This document shows, piece by piece, positions 1 to 9,762 of a DNA stretch of 64,000 nucleotides (within the stretch, counting starts at the first letter, position 1; each line of letters starts with the position of its first letter). The notes under the pieces are model-generated. The model searched no databases. It was not told where the DNA came from and was given only the letters and a program-made list of their open reading frames with translations. The translations under genes were made by a program, and so were the position numbers. The DNA lies in contig NZ_KK366032.1 in NCBI RefSeq assembly GCF_000686885.1, positions 1-64,000 of the forward strand, given 5' to 3'. Source of the stretch: Flavobacterium sasangense DSM 21067. Lineage in GTDB: Bacteria; Bacteroidota; Bacteroidia; Flavobacteriales; Flavobacteriaceae.

Positions 1-311
1 GAAAAATGTTGTAAAACTTGATAATTACTTCGCTCCAGAAGAATTAGAAGCTGCTTTAGAAAAGTTTGTTTATCGTTATAACAATGAACGCTATCATGAA
101 TCATTAAACAACTTAACTCCTGCAGACGTGTATTTTGGAAGAGGTGAATTAATTTTAAAAGAACGTGAACGATTAAAGAAAATGGCTATTATAAACCGAA
201 GAAATGAGTACCAAAAATCAAAATTAACAACTAATCAAAAAAATCTTTTATCTTTGAATTATTAACTAAATACTCTCTTAGCAAAAGTCCAATTTAGTTT
301 GAAGACGTACA
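1..311 (+). mobile_element. Right end of an IS3-type insertion sequence
   Basis: The transposase tail ends at 265. About 45 bases later the sequence gaagacgtaca (301-311) ends in ACA; read on the other strand it starts TGTACGTC, the TGT...ACA form usual for IS3-family ends. At this point the minus-strand gene at 278-907 stops looking like a TPR protein and reads into element DNA. The left end and any target duplication are outside the window, so the exact boundary at 311 is inferred. Confidence 0.6.
2..265 (+). CDS. IS3-family transposase OrfB, C-terminal fragment (partial at window edge)
   Basis: This open frame enters from the left edge and has no start in the window; 87 codons remain. It carries the tail of a DDE integrase core (rve fold), seen in the stretch YNNERYHESLNNLTP, which resembles the region after the catalytic Glu in IS3/IS150-type OrfB proteins. 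That Glu and the two Asp residues lie outside the window. The role would be cutting and joining the element's ends. The lysine-rich tail ending NLLSLNY is common among Bacteroidetes copies. Whether the full gene is intact cannot be judged here. Confidence 0.75.
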   Translation, partial: KNVVKLDNYFAPEELEAALEKFVYRYNNERYHESLNNLTPADVYFGRGELILKERERLKKMAIINRRNEYQKSKLTTNQKNLLSLNY

Positions 312-907
312 TCAAGATGAAGTTTTCCTAATGTAATAAATTTCCAAAGTTTAACTTCTGAATTGGATTTATCATCTAATTTTATTCCATCTAATACATT
401 GATAGCCTCATCAATTTTTTCTAACATCATTTTATGCTTTGCTTTTTCAATTAGCAAAAAGGCATTTGAATCTGAAGTAACATCATTAGAATTATTTTTT
501 ATTAATAAATCACAATTCGTAATTTCAGTTTCAGATTCTTTATACAAGCACAAATATCTTAAGATTGTTGATTTTAAAAGTTCAACCTCTGCTTTTTCGG
601 GTATTGTTAAATATTTTTGCTGTTGTTTTTCTTGAAATAAAGACTTTAAACAAGCACTCAAATCACCTTTTGCTAAATATGCTTTAGCAATTAACAAATT
701 AGCTTTAGCCTTTTCTTCCTCAGAAATAATTGGGGTACTCAATAAATGTTGAGCAATTTTAACAGCCTGATTAGGATTAGAATACATTAACTCTTCAACT
801 TCACCAATCAAATTATGCTTTTCAGGAGTTTGCGCAAAAAATGAAACAGAGTAAAATCCGCATACAAGCAACAATAAAGCACTAAAATTGAGGTAGCTTT
901 TTCCCAT
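278..907 (-). pseudogene. TPR-repeat secreted or regulator protein truncated by the IS
   Basis: The frame begins at 907 with a signal-like segment (residues 1-26, hydrophobic, ending FFAQ) and continues with helical pairs of tetratricopeptide type, for example residues 45-90 with AKANLLIAKAYLAKGDLSAC. In flavobacteria such N-termini often belong to longer TPR proteins that end in a transmembrane helix and a LuxR-like helix-turn-helix; that part is absent. Native-looking sequence stops near GKLHLDV, and the last nine residues are translated from the insertion-sequence end. The gene therefore looks cut by the insertion. The missing half would lie left of the window. The identity of the full protein is inferred. 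Confidence 0.6.
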
Positions 908-1132
908 TTTCTTTTCAACAATTTTTAAGCAATTTGAATAGTAGCAAATATATTATTTTAAATATAAGAAAAAAAACGAAAACCATAACATCTTAAACAA
1001 AATTTGTTGATTTTTTTTATGATTAGTGAAATTAATATCCCATATTTAAAACAATAATTACCATAGGTTGTTAAATTTTAAAATATTTTAAACTTGTTGT
1101 GTAATAAAAAATCAAATTAAGCTACTAACTCT

Positions 1133-1140
1133 TATATTTG
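1133..1140 (+). promoter_or_regulatory. Candidate -7 box before the M28 peptidase
   Basis: TATATTTG matches the Bacteroidetes TAnnTTTG element and lies 32 bases before the start codon. No TTG is found at the proper distance upstream, so support is partial. Confidence 0.4.
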
Positions 1141-1172
1141 TTATAACTTTCAACCAAACAAAACCTATTTCT

Positions 1173-2198
1173 ATGAAAAAAATATTTTTTTCAAGTGCCG
1201 TTTTAACCTTGTTTCTTACAAGCTGCTCCTCAGCTCAAATGACAGAAAAAAAACCAGCAGATGCAGGCACTTACATTAACACAATTAAAGCAGAAGAACT
1301 AAGCAAACACCTATACATTGTTGCAGGTGATGAAATGCAAGGAAGAAACACTGGTGAACCTGGACAAAAAAAAGCAGGTGAGTATTTAATTAACGAATAC
1401 AAAAAAATGGGCATCAGTTTTCCTCCTGGAGCGACTGATTTTTATCAAAAAGTACCTTCCGAATTCATGAAAAGAGGATTTGCTCCTAAATTAAATGATT
1501 CAGAAAACATTTGGGCTTTCATTAAAGGTTCAGAAAAGCCGGATGAAGTTTTAGTTATTTCAGCTCATTACGACCACGTTGGTATGAAAAACGGAGAAAT
1601 CTACAACGGAGCTGATGATGACGGTTCAGGAACTGTTGCTTTATTAGAAATTGCACAAGCCTTCAAAGAAGCAGAGAAAAAAGGTCATGGACCAAAACGT
1701 TCAATCTTATTTTTACACGTTACAGGTGAAGAGCATGGCTTACATGGATCTAGATATTATTCTGAAAATCCTTTATTCCCATTAGCCAACACTATTGCCG
1801 ATATTAATATTGATATGGTGGGAAGAAGAGATACACTTCATCCAGGAACAAATAATTATATTTATGTAATTGGTTCTGATAGATTAAGTAGTGAACTTCA
1901 CACAATCAACGAAGAAGCTAATGCTAAATACACCAAATTAGAATTGGATTATAAATACAACGATAGAAAAGATCCTGAGAGAATTTACTACCGTTCTGAC
2001 CATTATAACTTTGCAAAAAAAGGAATCCCAGCGATTTTCTTCTTCAACGGAATCCACGCAGATTATCACTTACCAAGTGATACTCCAGACAAAATTGAAT
2101 ACGATGCTTTAGCAAAACGTGCACAATTAGCCTTTGCCTTAGCCTGGGAATTAGCAAATCGTCCAGAAAAAATAAAAGTAGACAGAGACGGGAAATAA
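1173..2198 (+). CDS. M28-family zinc aminopeptidase lipoprotein
   Basis: A 341-residue secreted metallopeptidase that probably removes N-terminal amino acids from peptides outside the cytoplasm. Residues 1-18 form a lipoprotein signal with lipobox LTSC (Cys18). The M28 zinc-site motifs appear in order: AHYDHVG (131-137), GADDDGSG (146-153), TGEEHGLHGS (184-193), then DMVGR and a late SDHYNF segment that supplies the last ligands. Length and order fit family members such as those related to glutaminyl cyclases and aminopeptidase Y. The gene stands alone and runs toward glyA, with a shared hairpin terminator between them. Substrate is not predictable from sequence. Confidence 0.85.
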   Translation: MKKIFFSSAVLTLFLTSCSSAQMTEKKPADAGTYINTIKAEELSKHLYIVAGDEMQGRNTGEPGQKKAGEYLINEYKKMGISFPPGATDFYQKVPSEFMKRGFAPKLNDSENIWAFIKGSEKPDEVLVISAHYDHVGMKNGEIYNGADDDGSGTVALLEIAQAFKEAEKKGHGPKRSILFLHVTGEEHGLHGSRYYSENPLFPLANTIADINIDMVGRRDTLHPGTNNYIYVIGSDRLSSELHTINEEANAKYTKLELDYKYNDRKDPERIYYRSDHYNFAKKGIPAIFFFNGIHADYHLPSDTPDKIEYDALAKRAQLAFALAWELANRPEKIKVDRDGK

Positions 2199-2217
2199 TC
2201 CTGAACTTCTTAAAAAT

Positions 2218-2248
2218 AAAAACTCCTGATGATTAGTCAGGAGTTTTT
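2218..2248. terminator. Bidirectional hairpin terminator between the M28 peptidase and glyA
   Basis: Arms aaaaactcctga (2218-2229) and tcaggagttttt (2237-2248) pair perfectly around a 7-base loop, with A and T runs on both sides. It can serve both convergent genes. Confidence 0.85.
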
Positions 2249-2267
2249 TATTGAATTTTGTTTGAAA

Positions 2268-3542
2268 TTAAAATACAAACATTGCTCTTTCGCTCATTAA
2301 ATCATTTACTTCTTCCGCTACTTGTTCTAAAACAGCTTCATCAGTGTGATTCATTAATACTTTATCGATTAAAGCTACAACTGTTTCCATATCTTCTTCC
2401 ACCAATCCACGAGTTGTGATTGCTGGAGTTCCCACACGAATACCAGAAGTAACAAATGGTGATTTATCATCAAATGGCACCATATTTTTATTCACCGTAA
2501 TTTCAGCTTTTACTAGTGCGTTTTCCGCATCTTTACCTGAAATTCCTTTGTTTCTTAAATCAATTAACATCATGTGGTTATCTGTACCACCCGAGATTAA
2601 TTTATAACCTCTTTTATTGAAAGCTTCTGCCATTGCTTGTGCATTTTTCTTCACTTGCATAGCATAACGGAAAAACTCATCTGTTAAACATTCTCCAAAC
2701 GCCACCGCTTTAGCTGCAATAATATGCATTAAAGGTCCGCCTTGATTTCCAGGGAAAACCGACATATCTAAAACATGCGACATCATTCTGATTTCTCCTT
2801 TTGGAGTAGTTAATCCCCAAGGGTTTTCAAAATCTTTCCCCATCATAATCATTCCTCCTCTTGGACCACGTAAAGTCTTGTGAGTAGTTGTTGTTACAAT
2901 ATGGCAATGTGGAATTGGGTCATTCAATAAACCTTTAGCAATTAAACCTGCTGGGTGTGAAATATCAGCTAGCAATAAAGCACCAACGCTATCTGCAATT
3001 TCTCTGAAACGTTTAAAATCCATATCACGAGAATAAGCCGAAGCTCCTGCGATAATCATTTTTGGTTTTTCTCTTAAAGCAATTTCTTGGATTTTGTCAT
3101 AGTTCAAAACACCTGTTTCCTCTTCTACTCCATAAAATACTGGACGGTATAATTTTCCTGAGAAATTCACAGGAGAACCATGCGTTAAGTGACCTCCGTG
3201 AGATAAGTCAAATCCTAAAATAGTATCACCTGGTTTTAAACATGCTGCAAAAACTGCTGTATTGGCTTGAGAACCAGAATGAGGTTGTACATTTACATAC
3301 TCAGCACCAAACAAAGCTTTTGCTCTGTCAATTGCAATTTGTTCTACAATATCTACTACTTCACATCCTCCGTAATATCTTTTACCAGGATATCCTTCAG
3401 CATATTTGTTGGTTAAACATGAACCTGCTGCTTCCATTACTTGGTCGCTAACAAAGTTTTCAGAAGCAATTAATTCAATTCCGTGAATTTGTCTGTCTTG
3501 TTCATCAAGAATTAGGTCAAAAATTTGTTCGTCGCGTTGCAT
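2268..3542 (-). CDS. glyA: Serine hydroxymethyltransferase
   Basis: This 424-residue PLP enzyme interconverts serine and glycine with tetrahydrofolate as one-carbon carrier, in the cytoplasm. The PLP lysine is Lys222 in [14 protein letters not shown] (217-230), the cofactor-binding segment DISHPAGL lies at 193-200, and the start shows the conserved LIASEN at 24-29. Length equals that of other bacterial GlyA proteins. It is divergent from fahA with about 110 bases between starts. A minus-strand TAnnTTTG box sits at 3577-3570. It is transcribed alone, ending at the hairpin near 2230. Confidence 0.97.
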   Translation of the reverse strand: MQRDEQIFDLILDEQDRQIHGIELIASENFVSDQVMEAAGSCLTNKYAEGYPGKRYYGGCEVVDIVEQIAIDRAKALFGAEYVNVQPHSGSQANTAVFAACLKPGDTILGFDLSHGGHLTHGSPVNFSGKLYRPVFYGVEEETGVLNYDKIQEIALREKPKMIIAGASAYSRDMDFKRFREIADSVGALLLADISHPAGLIAKGLLNDPIPHCHIVTTTTHKTLRGPRGGMIMMGKDFENPWGLTTPKGEIRMMSHVLDMSVFPGNQGGPLMHIIAAKAVAFGECLTDEFFRYAMQVKKNAQAMAEAFNKRGYKLISGGTDNHMMLIDLRNKGISGKDAENALVKAEITVNKNMVPFDDKSPFVTSGIRVGTPAITTRGLVEEDMETVVALIDKVLMNHTDEAVLEQVAEEVNDLMSERAMFVF

Positions 3543-3569
3543 TGCAATAAATATTCGTTAAAATTAGGT

Positions 3570-3577
3570 CAAAATTA
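3570..3577 (-). promoter_or_regulatory. Candidate -7 box for glyA
   Basis: On the minus strand this reads TAATTTTG (TAnnTTTG), 27 bases before the glyA start. No clear TTG box lies 19 bases farther upstream, so only the -7 half is supported. Confidence 0.4.
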
Positions 3578-3586
3578 CGAAAAAGG

Positions 3587-3617
3587 TTTGTTACATTGCT
3601 AGATAATTTTATATTTG
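3587..3617 (+). promoter_or_regulatory. Bacteroidetes-type promoter of fahA
   Basis: TTTG (3587-3590), a 19-base spacer and TATATTTG (3610-3617) match both elements of the primary sigma factor consensus of this phylum. The predicted start of transcription is near 3623, about 30 bases before the fahA start codon. Confidence 0.7.
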
Positions 3618-3654
3618 ATTCATAATTTTTCAACAACAAACTAACAATACAATT

Positions 3655-4941
3655 ATGCCAAATATAGCAAACGACCCAAATAGAAAATCGTGGATTCCAG
3701 TTCCTGAAAATAGTGACTTCCCGATTCAAAACATTCCTTTTGGTGTTTTCATTACAAAAGAGGATGTAATCACTATTGGAACAAGAATTGGAAATTGTGC
3801 CATCGACATGGGTGCTTTACAACAATTAGGATATTTTGAAGGTATTGAACTTACAGACGATATGTTCATGCAAGACACTCTAAACGATTTTATTTCTGAC
3901 GGAAAAAAAACATGGCGTTTGGTAAGAAATCGCTTAGCGGAACTTTTCGATGAAACCAATCCAACTTTAAGAGACAATAAAAATCACAGAGAAGTTGTAA
4001 TTTTTAAAGTAGAAGATATCGAAATGCTTTTACCGGTTCAAATTGGAGATTACACCGATTTTTACAGTTCAAAAGAGCACGCTACAAACGTAGGAAAAAT
4101 GTTCCGTGATCCAGAAAATGCGTTGTTACCAAACTGGTTACACATTCCTGTAGGTTATCACGGCAGAAGTTCTACGATTGTGCCATCTGGGATTCCTGTT
4201 CACAGACCGTATGGACAAACTTTACCAAACGGAGAAACAACTCCAGTTTTCGGACCTTCAAGATTAGTGGATTTCGAATTAGAAACTGCTTTTATTACTA
4301 CTGATGCGAATTTAATGGGCGAACCAATTCCTGTTGAAGAAGCAGAAGAACATATCTTCGGAATGGTGTTATTTAATGACTGGAGTGCGCGTGATATCCA
4401 AAAATGGGAATATGTTCCACTTGGACCTTTCTTAGCGAAAAACTTTGCTTCGTCAATTTCACCTTGGATTGTAACCATGGATGCTTTAGAGCCTTTTAGA
4501 ACAAAAGGTCCTGAGCAATCACCAGAGCCATTACCTTATTTACAACAAAAAGGAGAAAAAGCATTTGACATCAATTTAGAAGTTTTAATCAAACCTGAAA
4601 ATTCAGAAGAAACTGTAGTTTCACGTTCAAACTTTAAATACATGTATTGGTCAATGGCACAACAATTGGCACATCATACCATAAATGGTTGTAGAGTAAA
4701 TTCAGGTGACATGATGGGAAGTGGAACCATTTCTGGACCAACAGAAGATTCTTTCGGTTCGATGTTAGAGTTAACTTGGGGCGGACAAAAACCATTAAAA
4801 ATGAAGGATGGCTCTGAACGTAAATTCATCAACGATAATGATACCGTTATTGTGAGAGGATATTGTCAAAAAGGAAATTTAAGAATTGGTTTTGGAGAAG
4901 TTTCAAGTAAATTGTTACCTGCTATTGATTTGAAATTTTAA
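3655..4941 (+). CDS. fahA: Fumarylacetoacetase
   Basis: The last enzyme of tyrosine breakdown, splitting fumarylacetoacetate into fumarate and acetoacetate. It has 428 residues, close to the eukaryotic enzyme in length. The core TDFYSSKEHATNVGKMFR carries the calcium ligand Asp135 and the catalytic His142 (Asp126 and His133 in the mouse enzyme). DFELE supplies Glu208 and Glu210, NDWSARD supplies Asp242, and PFLAKNF supplies Lys262, all with the same spacing as in mouse. A short N-terminal SH3-like domain (about 1-115) precedes the catalytic fold. No other tyrosine-pathway gene is adjacent. Confidence 0.96.
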   Translation: MPNIANDPNRKSWIPVPENSDFPIQNIPFGVFITKEDVITIGTRIGNCAIDMGALQQLGYFEGIELTDDMFMQDTLNDFISDGKKTWRLVRNRLAELFDETNPTLRDNKNHREVVIFKVEDIEMLLPVQIGDYTDFYSSKEHATNVGKMFRDPENALLPNWLHIPVGYHGRSSTIVPSGIPVHRPYGQTLPNGETTPVFGPSRLVDFELETAFITTDANLMGEPIPVEEAEEHIFGMVLFNDWSARDIQKWEYVPLGPFLAKNFASSISPWIVTMDALEPFRTKGPEQSPEPLPYLQQKGEKAFDINLEVLIKPENSEETVVSRSNFKYMYWSMAQQLAHHTINGCRVNSGDMMGSGTISGPTEDSFGSMLELTWGGQKPLKMKDGSERKFINDNDTVIVRGYCQKGNLRIGFGEVSSKLLPAIDLKF

Positions 4942-4963
4942 AAATTAAACCCTAAAATATTAG

Positions 4964-4995
4964 AAACTCCGAAAGTTATTTTCGGAGTTTTTTTT
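4964..4995 (+). terminator. Terminator of fahA
   Basis: Arms aaactccgaaa (4964-4974) and tttcggagttt (4980-4990) pair perfectly around a 5-base loop, followed by a T run. Confidence 0.85.
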
Positions 4996-5069
4996 GCTTA
5001 AAACTTTCCCATTTTCATTCATCGATTATTCACGACATTTTATCAAAAAAATTGAATTTTAGCCACACT

Positions 5070-5088
5070 TTAAGACATTATGTCGTAA
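5070..5088. promoter_or_regulatory. Inverted repeat upstream of clpB, possible operator
   Basis: TTAAGACA (5070-5077) and TGTCGTAA (5081-5088) form 8-base arms with one mismatch around TTA. It is about 134 bases before the clpB start. It is not the CIRCE element (TTAGCACTC), and no known regulator site is claimed. The rest of the 280-base gap holds nothing else I can support. Confidence 0.3.
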
Positions 5089-5221
5089 ATTTATATGGTT
5101 TTCGGAGTTTTATCAGTCATTTTGTCTTGATTTAAGCATTGGAATACCAATTGCAGTACTCCTTTCAAAATCATTAAATTGAAAATAAAAACGAATCCCC
5201 AACTCGACAACAACTAAAAAA

Positions 5222-7825
5222 ATGAACTTAAAAAATTTAACTATTAAATCGCAAGAAGCATTGCAACAAGCACAGCAACTTGCACAAGAATTCGGACACC
5301 AACAACTAGAAAATGAACACATTTTCAAAGGTATATTGGAAGTCGACGAAAACGTAACTCCATTCATCCTAAAAAAATTGAATGTAAATGTGGAGTTATT
5401 TAAAAAAGTTTTAGAAAGCACATTACAAAGTTTCCCTAAAGTTTCGGGAGGCGAAATCATGCTTTCTCGTGAAGCAGCAACCGCTTTAAATGAAGCTAAT
5501 ATTATTGCTAAAAAAATGAACGATGAATACGTTTCTATCGAACATTTAATCTTAGCTATTTTCAAATCGAAAAGTAAAGTAGCCCAAATTCTAAAAGACC
5601 AAGGAGTTACTGAAAAAGGATTAGAAAGTGCGATTGCGGAAATACGTAAAGGAGAACGCGTAACCTCAGCATCAGCAGAAGAAACCTACAATTCTTTGAA
5701 CAAATATGCTAAAAACCTTAACGAATTAGCACGTACTGGCAAATTAGACCCTGTTATTGGTCGCGATGAGGAAATTCGTAGAGTGTTACAAATCCTAACT
5801 CGTCGTACCAAAAACAATCCGATGTTAATTGGAGAACCCGGTGTTGGTAAAACAGCTATTGCTGAAGGTTTAGCACATCGAATTGTAGATGGCGACGTTC
5901 CGGAAAATCTAAAAGATAAGATCGTTTATTCTTTGGATATGGGCGCCTTAATTGCGGGTGCGAAATATAAAGGGGAATTTGAAGAACGCTTAAAAGCCGT
6001 AGTAAAAGAAGTTACTTCAGCCGAAGGTGATATTGTTCTTTTCATTGACGAAATTCACACCTTAGTAGGCGCTGGTGGTGGCGAAGGTGCTATGGACGCA
6101 GCTAACATCTTAAAACCTGCTCTAGCTCGTGGTGAATTACGTGCGATTGGAGCGACGACTTTAGACGAATATCAAAAATATTTCGAAAAAGACAAAGCGT
6201 TAGAAAGACGTTTCCAAAAAGTAAATATCGATGAACCTGATACTGAAAGTGCGATTTCGATTTTACGTGGTATCAAAGAAAAATATGAAGCACATCATAA
6301 AGTTCGTATCAAAGACGATGCAATTATTGCTGCGGTAGAACTCTCACAACGTTACATTACAAATCGTTTTCTACCAGATAAAGCGATTGACTTGATGGAC
6401 GAAGCGGCTTCAAAATTGCGTATGGAAATCAATTCAAAACCAGAAGAATTAGACGTTTTGGATAGAAAAATCATGCAGCTGGAAATCGAAATTGAAGCGA
6501 TTAAACGTGAAAATGATGAAACTAAATTAAAAGTTCTTGGTTTAGATTTAGCGAATTTAAAAGAAGAACGCAACGAAATTTTCACCAAATGGAAATCAGA
6601 GAAAGATGTTGTAGATAACATACAAGCGGTAAAATTAGAAATTGAAGATTTTAAAATCGAAGCCGAACAAGCCGAAAGAAATGGAGATTACGGAAAAGTG
6701 GCTGAAATCCGTTACGGAAAAATAAAAGAAGCACAAGAACGATTAGATGCTTTACAAACACAATTAGCAGAAAATCAAGCTGGTAATTCTCTAATCAAAG
6801 AAGAAGTTACGCATGACGATATCGCAGAAGTGGTAGCCAAATGGACAGGAATTCCAGTTACTAAAATGCTTCAAAGTGAAAGAGAAAAACTACTTAAATT
6901 AGAAGATGAATTACATCGCAGAGTAGTTGGGCAAGAAGAAGCAATTGAAGCGATAAGCGATGCTGTTAGAAGAAGTCGTGCTGGTTTACAAGATGCAAAA
7001 AAACCAATTGGTTCGTTCTTATTCTTAGGAACAACAGGTGTTGGTAAAACCGAATTAGCAAAAGCATTAGCCGAATATCTATTCGATGATGAAAATGCGA
7101 TGACCCGAATTGATATGAGCGAATATCAAGAACGTCATGCGGTAAGTAGATTAGTTGGTGCCCCTCCAGGATATGTAGGGTATGACGAAGGCGGACAATT
7201 GACTGAAGCAGTAAGAAGAAAACCGTATTCTGTAGTATTGCTAGACGAAATTGAAAAAGCACATCCAGATACGTTTAATATTTTATTACAAGTTTTAGAC
7301 GAAGGTAGATTAACCGATAACAAAGGTCGTGTGGCGGATTTCAAGAACACGATTATAATTATGACTTCGAATATGGGAAGTCAAATTATTCAAGAAAAAT
7401 TCGAGAATTTAAAAGGTGGAATTGAAGCAGCAACCGAAGCGGCAAAAACAGAAGTTTTAGGCTTATTGAAACAAACCGTTCGACCTGAGTTTATCAACCG
7501 TATCGATGAAATCGTAATGTTTACACCGTTAACCGATAAAAACATTAAAGAAATTGTTGGATTGCAATTGAAAAGTGTGATTAAAATGTTAGCACAACAA
7601 CACATTACTATGGATGCCACTCCAGAAGCGGTAGCGTATTTGGCAGAAAAAGGATACGATCCTCAATTTGGAGCGCGACCAGTAAAACGAGTAATCCAAC
7701 GAGAAGTGTTGAACCAACTTTCGAAAGAAATATTAGCTGGAAAAGTGACTACTGATAGCATTATTCTTTTAGATAGTTTCGATGGCCAATTAGTATTTAG
7801 AAATCAAAGTGAGTTGGTAAACTAA
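5222..7825 (+). CDS. clpB: ATP-dependent disaggregase ClpB
   Basis: An 867-residue AAA+ chaperone that works with DnaK to pull proteins out of aggregates. The N domain covers about 1-145. The first ATPase has Walker A GEPGVGKT (204-211) and Walker B VLFIDE (272-277). The ClpB-specific coiled-coil middle domain runs about 405-525, which separates it from ClpA and ClpC. The second ATPase has Walker A GTTGVGKT (603-610), and the C-terminal domain contains GARPVKR. All expected parts are present. It stands alone and ends at a strong hairpin near 7891-7929. Confidence 0.97.
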   Translation: MNLKNLTIKSQEALQQAQQLAQEFGHQQLENEHIFKGILEVDENVTPFILKKLNVNVELFKKVLESTLQSFPKVSGGEIMLSREAATALNEANIIAKKMNDEYVSIEHLILAIFKSKSKVAQILKDQGVTEKGLESAIAEIRKGERVTSASAEETYNSLNKYAKNLNELARTGKLDPVIGRDEEIRRVLQILTRRTKNNPMLIGEPGVGKTAIAEGLAHRIVDGDVPENLKDKIVYSLDMGALIAGAKYKGEFEERLKAVVKEVTSAEGDIVLFIDEIHTLVGAGGGEGAMDAANILKPALARGELRAIGATTLDEYQKYFEKDKALERRFQKVNIDEPDTESAISILRGIKEKYEAHHKVRIKDDAIIAAVELSQRYITNRFLPDKAIDLMDEAASKLRMEINSKPEELDVLDRKIMQLEIEIEAIKRENDETKLKVLGLDLANLKEERNEIFTKWKSEKDVVDNIQAVKLEIEDFKIEAEQAERNGDYGKVAEIRYGKIKEAQERLDALQTQLAENQAGNSLIKEEVTHDDIAEVVAKWTGIPVTKMLQSEREKLLKLEDELHRRVVGQEEAIEAISDAVRRSRAGLQDAKKPIGSFLFLGTTGVGKTELAKALAEYLFDDENAMTRIDMSEYQERHAVSRLVGAPPGYVGYDEGGQLTEAVRRKPYSVVLLDEIEKAHPDTFNILLQVLDEGRLTDNKGRVADFKNTIIIMTSNMGSQIIQEKFENLKGGIEAATEAAKTEVLGLLKQTVRPEFINRIDEIVMFTPLTDKNIKEIVGLQLKSVIKMLAQQHITMDATPEAVAYLAEKGYDPQFGARPVKRVIQREVLNQLSKEILAGKVTTDSIILLDSFDGQLVFRNQSELVN

Positions 7826-7890
7826 ATCCAATTCATAAAATATCCCCACAATCCAGGGGTTTATAATGGGTTAAGTTTGTTTTAGTTTGG

Positions 7891-7929
7891 GAAACACCGG
7901 TTCAATTTTGAATCGGTGTTTCTTTTTTT
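7891..7929 (+). terminator. Terminator of clpB
   Basis: Arms gaaacaccggttcaa (7891-7905) and ttgaatcggtgtttc (7908-7922) pair with one G-U wobble; the innermost pairs open as the loop. A T-rich run follows to 7929. Confidence 0.85.
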
Positions 7930-7951
7930 ATCTGATAACCAATTATTTTTC

Positions 7952-7959
7952 TATTTTTG
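7952..7959 (+). promoter_or_regulatory. Candidate -7 box for the MFS transporter
   Basis: TATTTTTG fits TAnnTTTG and lies 16 bases before the start codon, just after the clpB terminator. No TTG box is visible at the right distance. Confidence 0.4.
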
Positions 7960-7975
7960 AAACAAATGCAACCCA

Positions 7976-9220
7976 ATGAAAGAATTTTCAACCCATGAAA
8001 AACTAAAACATTTATTATCGTTTCCTGTAATTGTAGCGGCTTTAGGCTACTTTGTAGATATTTACGATTTACTACTTTTTGGAATTGTTCGTGTTCCCAG
8101 CTTAAAAGATATGAATTTAGATGTGGATACGGCTGGAACCCTAATTCTGAATTATCAAATGGTTGGATTATTATTAGGCGGAATTCTTTGGGGTGTTTTG
8201 GGCGATAAAAAAGGAAGACTTTCCGTTTTGTTTGGTTCCATTTTAGTGTATTCTTTAGCGAATATTGCTTGCGGATTTTTGCCTCATTTTCCTGTTGAAG
8301 ATAAAACCATGTTATACGCATGGTTACGATTCATTGCAGGTATTGGTTTAGCAGGCGAATTAGGTGCTGGAATTACTTTAGTATCCGAATCGTTACCCAA
8401 ACAATTGCGTGCTATTGGAACTTCAATTGTCGCAGGATTTGGTTTGCTTGGAGCCGTAGTGGCTCAGTTAACAGTAGAATTAGCGGGTGATTGGACAATA
8501 GCTTATTTCATTGGCGGCGGATTAGGATTAATGCTTTTAGTGTTGCGAATCAGTGTCGCTGAATCTGGAATTTATAACGACATCAAACATGATTCAGACA
8601 TCAAAAAAGGAAATTTCTTTTCGTTTTTTACCAATTGGAATCGTTTCGTAAAATACATGAAATGCATTGCCATTGGATTACCTACTTGGTTTTGCATCGG
8701 AATTTTAGCGGTTATGGCGAATCAATTTGCTGTAGTTATGGGAATTGAGAATATTCAGCCGGGAAAAGCGATTATGTGGGCTTATGTAGGAATTTCTATT
8801 GGAGATTTTGCAAGTGGTTTTATTTCGCATTGGTTACATTCTCGAAAAAGAGCGATTTTTTATATGATGTTATTCACCATTATAGGAGTTGTTTTAATGC
8901 TTTACGGCGGAACAAAATCGGAAAACATGTACTACTTCTATTGTGCTTGGTTAGGATTAGGTACTGGCTATTGGGCCATGTTTGTTACGGTTGGTGCAGA
9001 ACAATTTGGAACCAATATTAGAAGTACCGCAACCACCACTATTCCAAATATGGTACGCGGATTAGTTCCTGTGATGTTATTAGCTTTTGATGGTTTAAAG
9101 GTCAATAATGGAGTTATAACGGCAGCTGCCATAGTGGGTTTCTTTGCTTTTGGGTTAGGCATTTACTCTACCCTAACTATTTCAGAAACCCATAATAAAG
9201 ATTTAGATTTCATTGAATAA
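7976..9220 (+). CDS. MFS transporter
   Basis: A 414-residue inner-membrane carrier with about twelve hydrophobic segments. The major facilitator signature between helices 2 and 3 is seen as GDKKGRLSVLFGS (about 80-92), and the equivalent loop of the second half is SHWLHSRKRAIF. The first helix region contains GYFVDIYDLLLFG, with acidic residues typical of metabolite:proton symporters. The substrate cannot be told from sequence. It heads a forward run of genes extending to 14503, but the 38-base gap after it contains a further TAnnTTTG-like box (9227-9234), so the next genes may have their own promoter. Confidence 0.85.
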   Translation: MKEFSTHEKLKHLLSFPVIVAALGYFVDIYDLLLFGIVRVPSLKDMNLDVDTAGTLILNYQMVGLLLGGILWGVLGDKKGRLSVLFGSILVYSLANIACGFLPHFPVEDKTMLYAWLRFIAGIGLAGELGAGITLVSESLPKQLRAIGTSIVAGFGLLGAVVAQLTVELAGDWTIAYFIGGGLGLMLLVLRISVAESGIYNDIKHDSDIKKGNFFSFFTNWNRFVKYMKCIAIGLPTWFCIGILAVMANQFAVVMGIENIQPGKAIMWAYVGISIGDFASGFISHWLHSRKRAIFYMMLFTIIGVVLMLYGGTKSENMYYFYCAWLGLGTGYWAMFVTVGAEQFGTNIRSTATTTIPNMVRGLVPVMLLAFDGLKVNNGVITAAAIVGFFAFGLGIYSTLTISETHNKDLDFIE

Positions 9221-9258
9221 TTTCATTAAATTTGATTAACTAACCAAAACTAGTCATT

Positions 9259-9762
9259 ATGAACAAAATTGTTTTAAAAAACGGATTATTTGGAAGTAGT
9301 ATTGTTACTGCACTATTGTTATCTGTTACTTTCTATATGAAAGCAAATCCAGAAAAAGAAGTAAGCATGTTTTTTGGTTTTGCTGGAATGCTTCTTGCTT
9401 TCATCTTTGTGGTATTAGGAGTTAAACAACAACGAGATACAAACAATGGTTTCATTTCTCTTGGAAAAGCATTCCTAACAGGTTTTTGGATAACATTAAT
9501 TATTTCAACTATTTATGTGGTAGTTTGGCTAATTATCTTTTATAATTTCTTCCCAAATTTTGCAGAACATTATACAGATATGGCTATTGCAAAAGCAAGT
9601 CCAGATGAAGTGGCTAAAGTAACCGAAGAAATGAATTCCTTCAAAGAAATGTATAAAAGTCCAATTATGGTTATATTATTAACTTATATGGAAATATTAC
9701 CATTAGGAATTATATTTTCGTTAATAAGTGCTTTAATTTTAAAGAAAAAGCAAATTAACTAA
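9259..9762 (+). CDS. DUF4199-family membrane protein
   Basis: A 167-residue integral membrane protein with four likely helices at about 10-27, 38-56, 72-96 and 135-160. The hydrophilic segment at about 100-130 lies between helices 3 and 4. The N-terminal pattern with IVLKNGLFGS and the segment GKAFLTGFWITLIIS resemble DUF4199 proteins, which are common in Bacteroidetes and have no known function. The next gene starts directly after its stop codon, so the two are probably translated together. Confidence 0.7.
   Translation: MNKIVLKNGLFGSSIVTALLLSVTFYMKANPEKEVSMFFGFAGMLLAFIFVVLGVKQQRDTNNGFISLGKAFLTGFWITLIISTIYVVVWLIIFYNFFPNFAEHYTDMAIAKASPDEVAKVTEEMNSFKEMYKSPIMVILLTYMEILPLGIIFSLISALILKKKQIN

Noticed and set aside
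5000..5221. CIRCE or CtsR element before clpB
   Set aside because: Neither TTAGCACTC nor the GGTCAAA heptad repeat is present.
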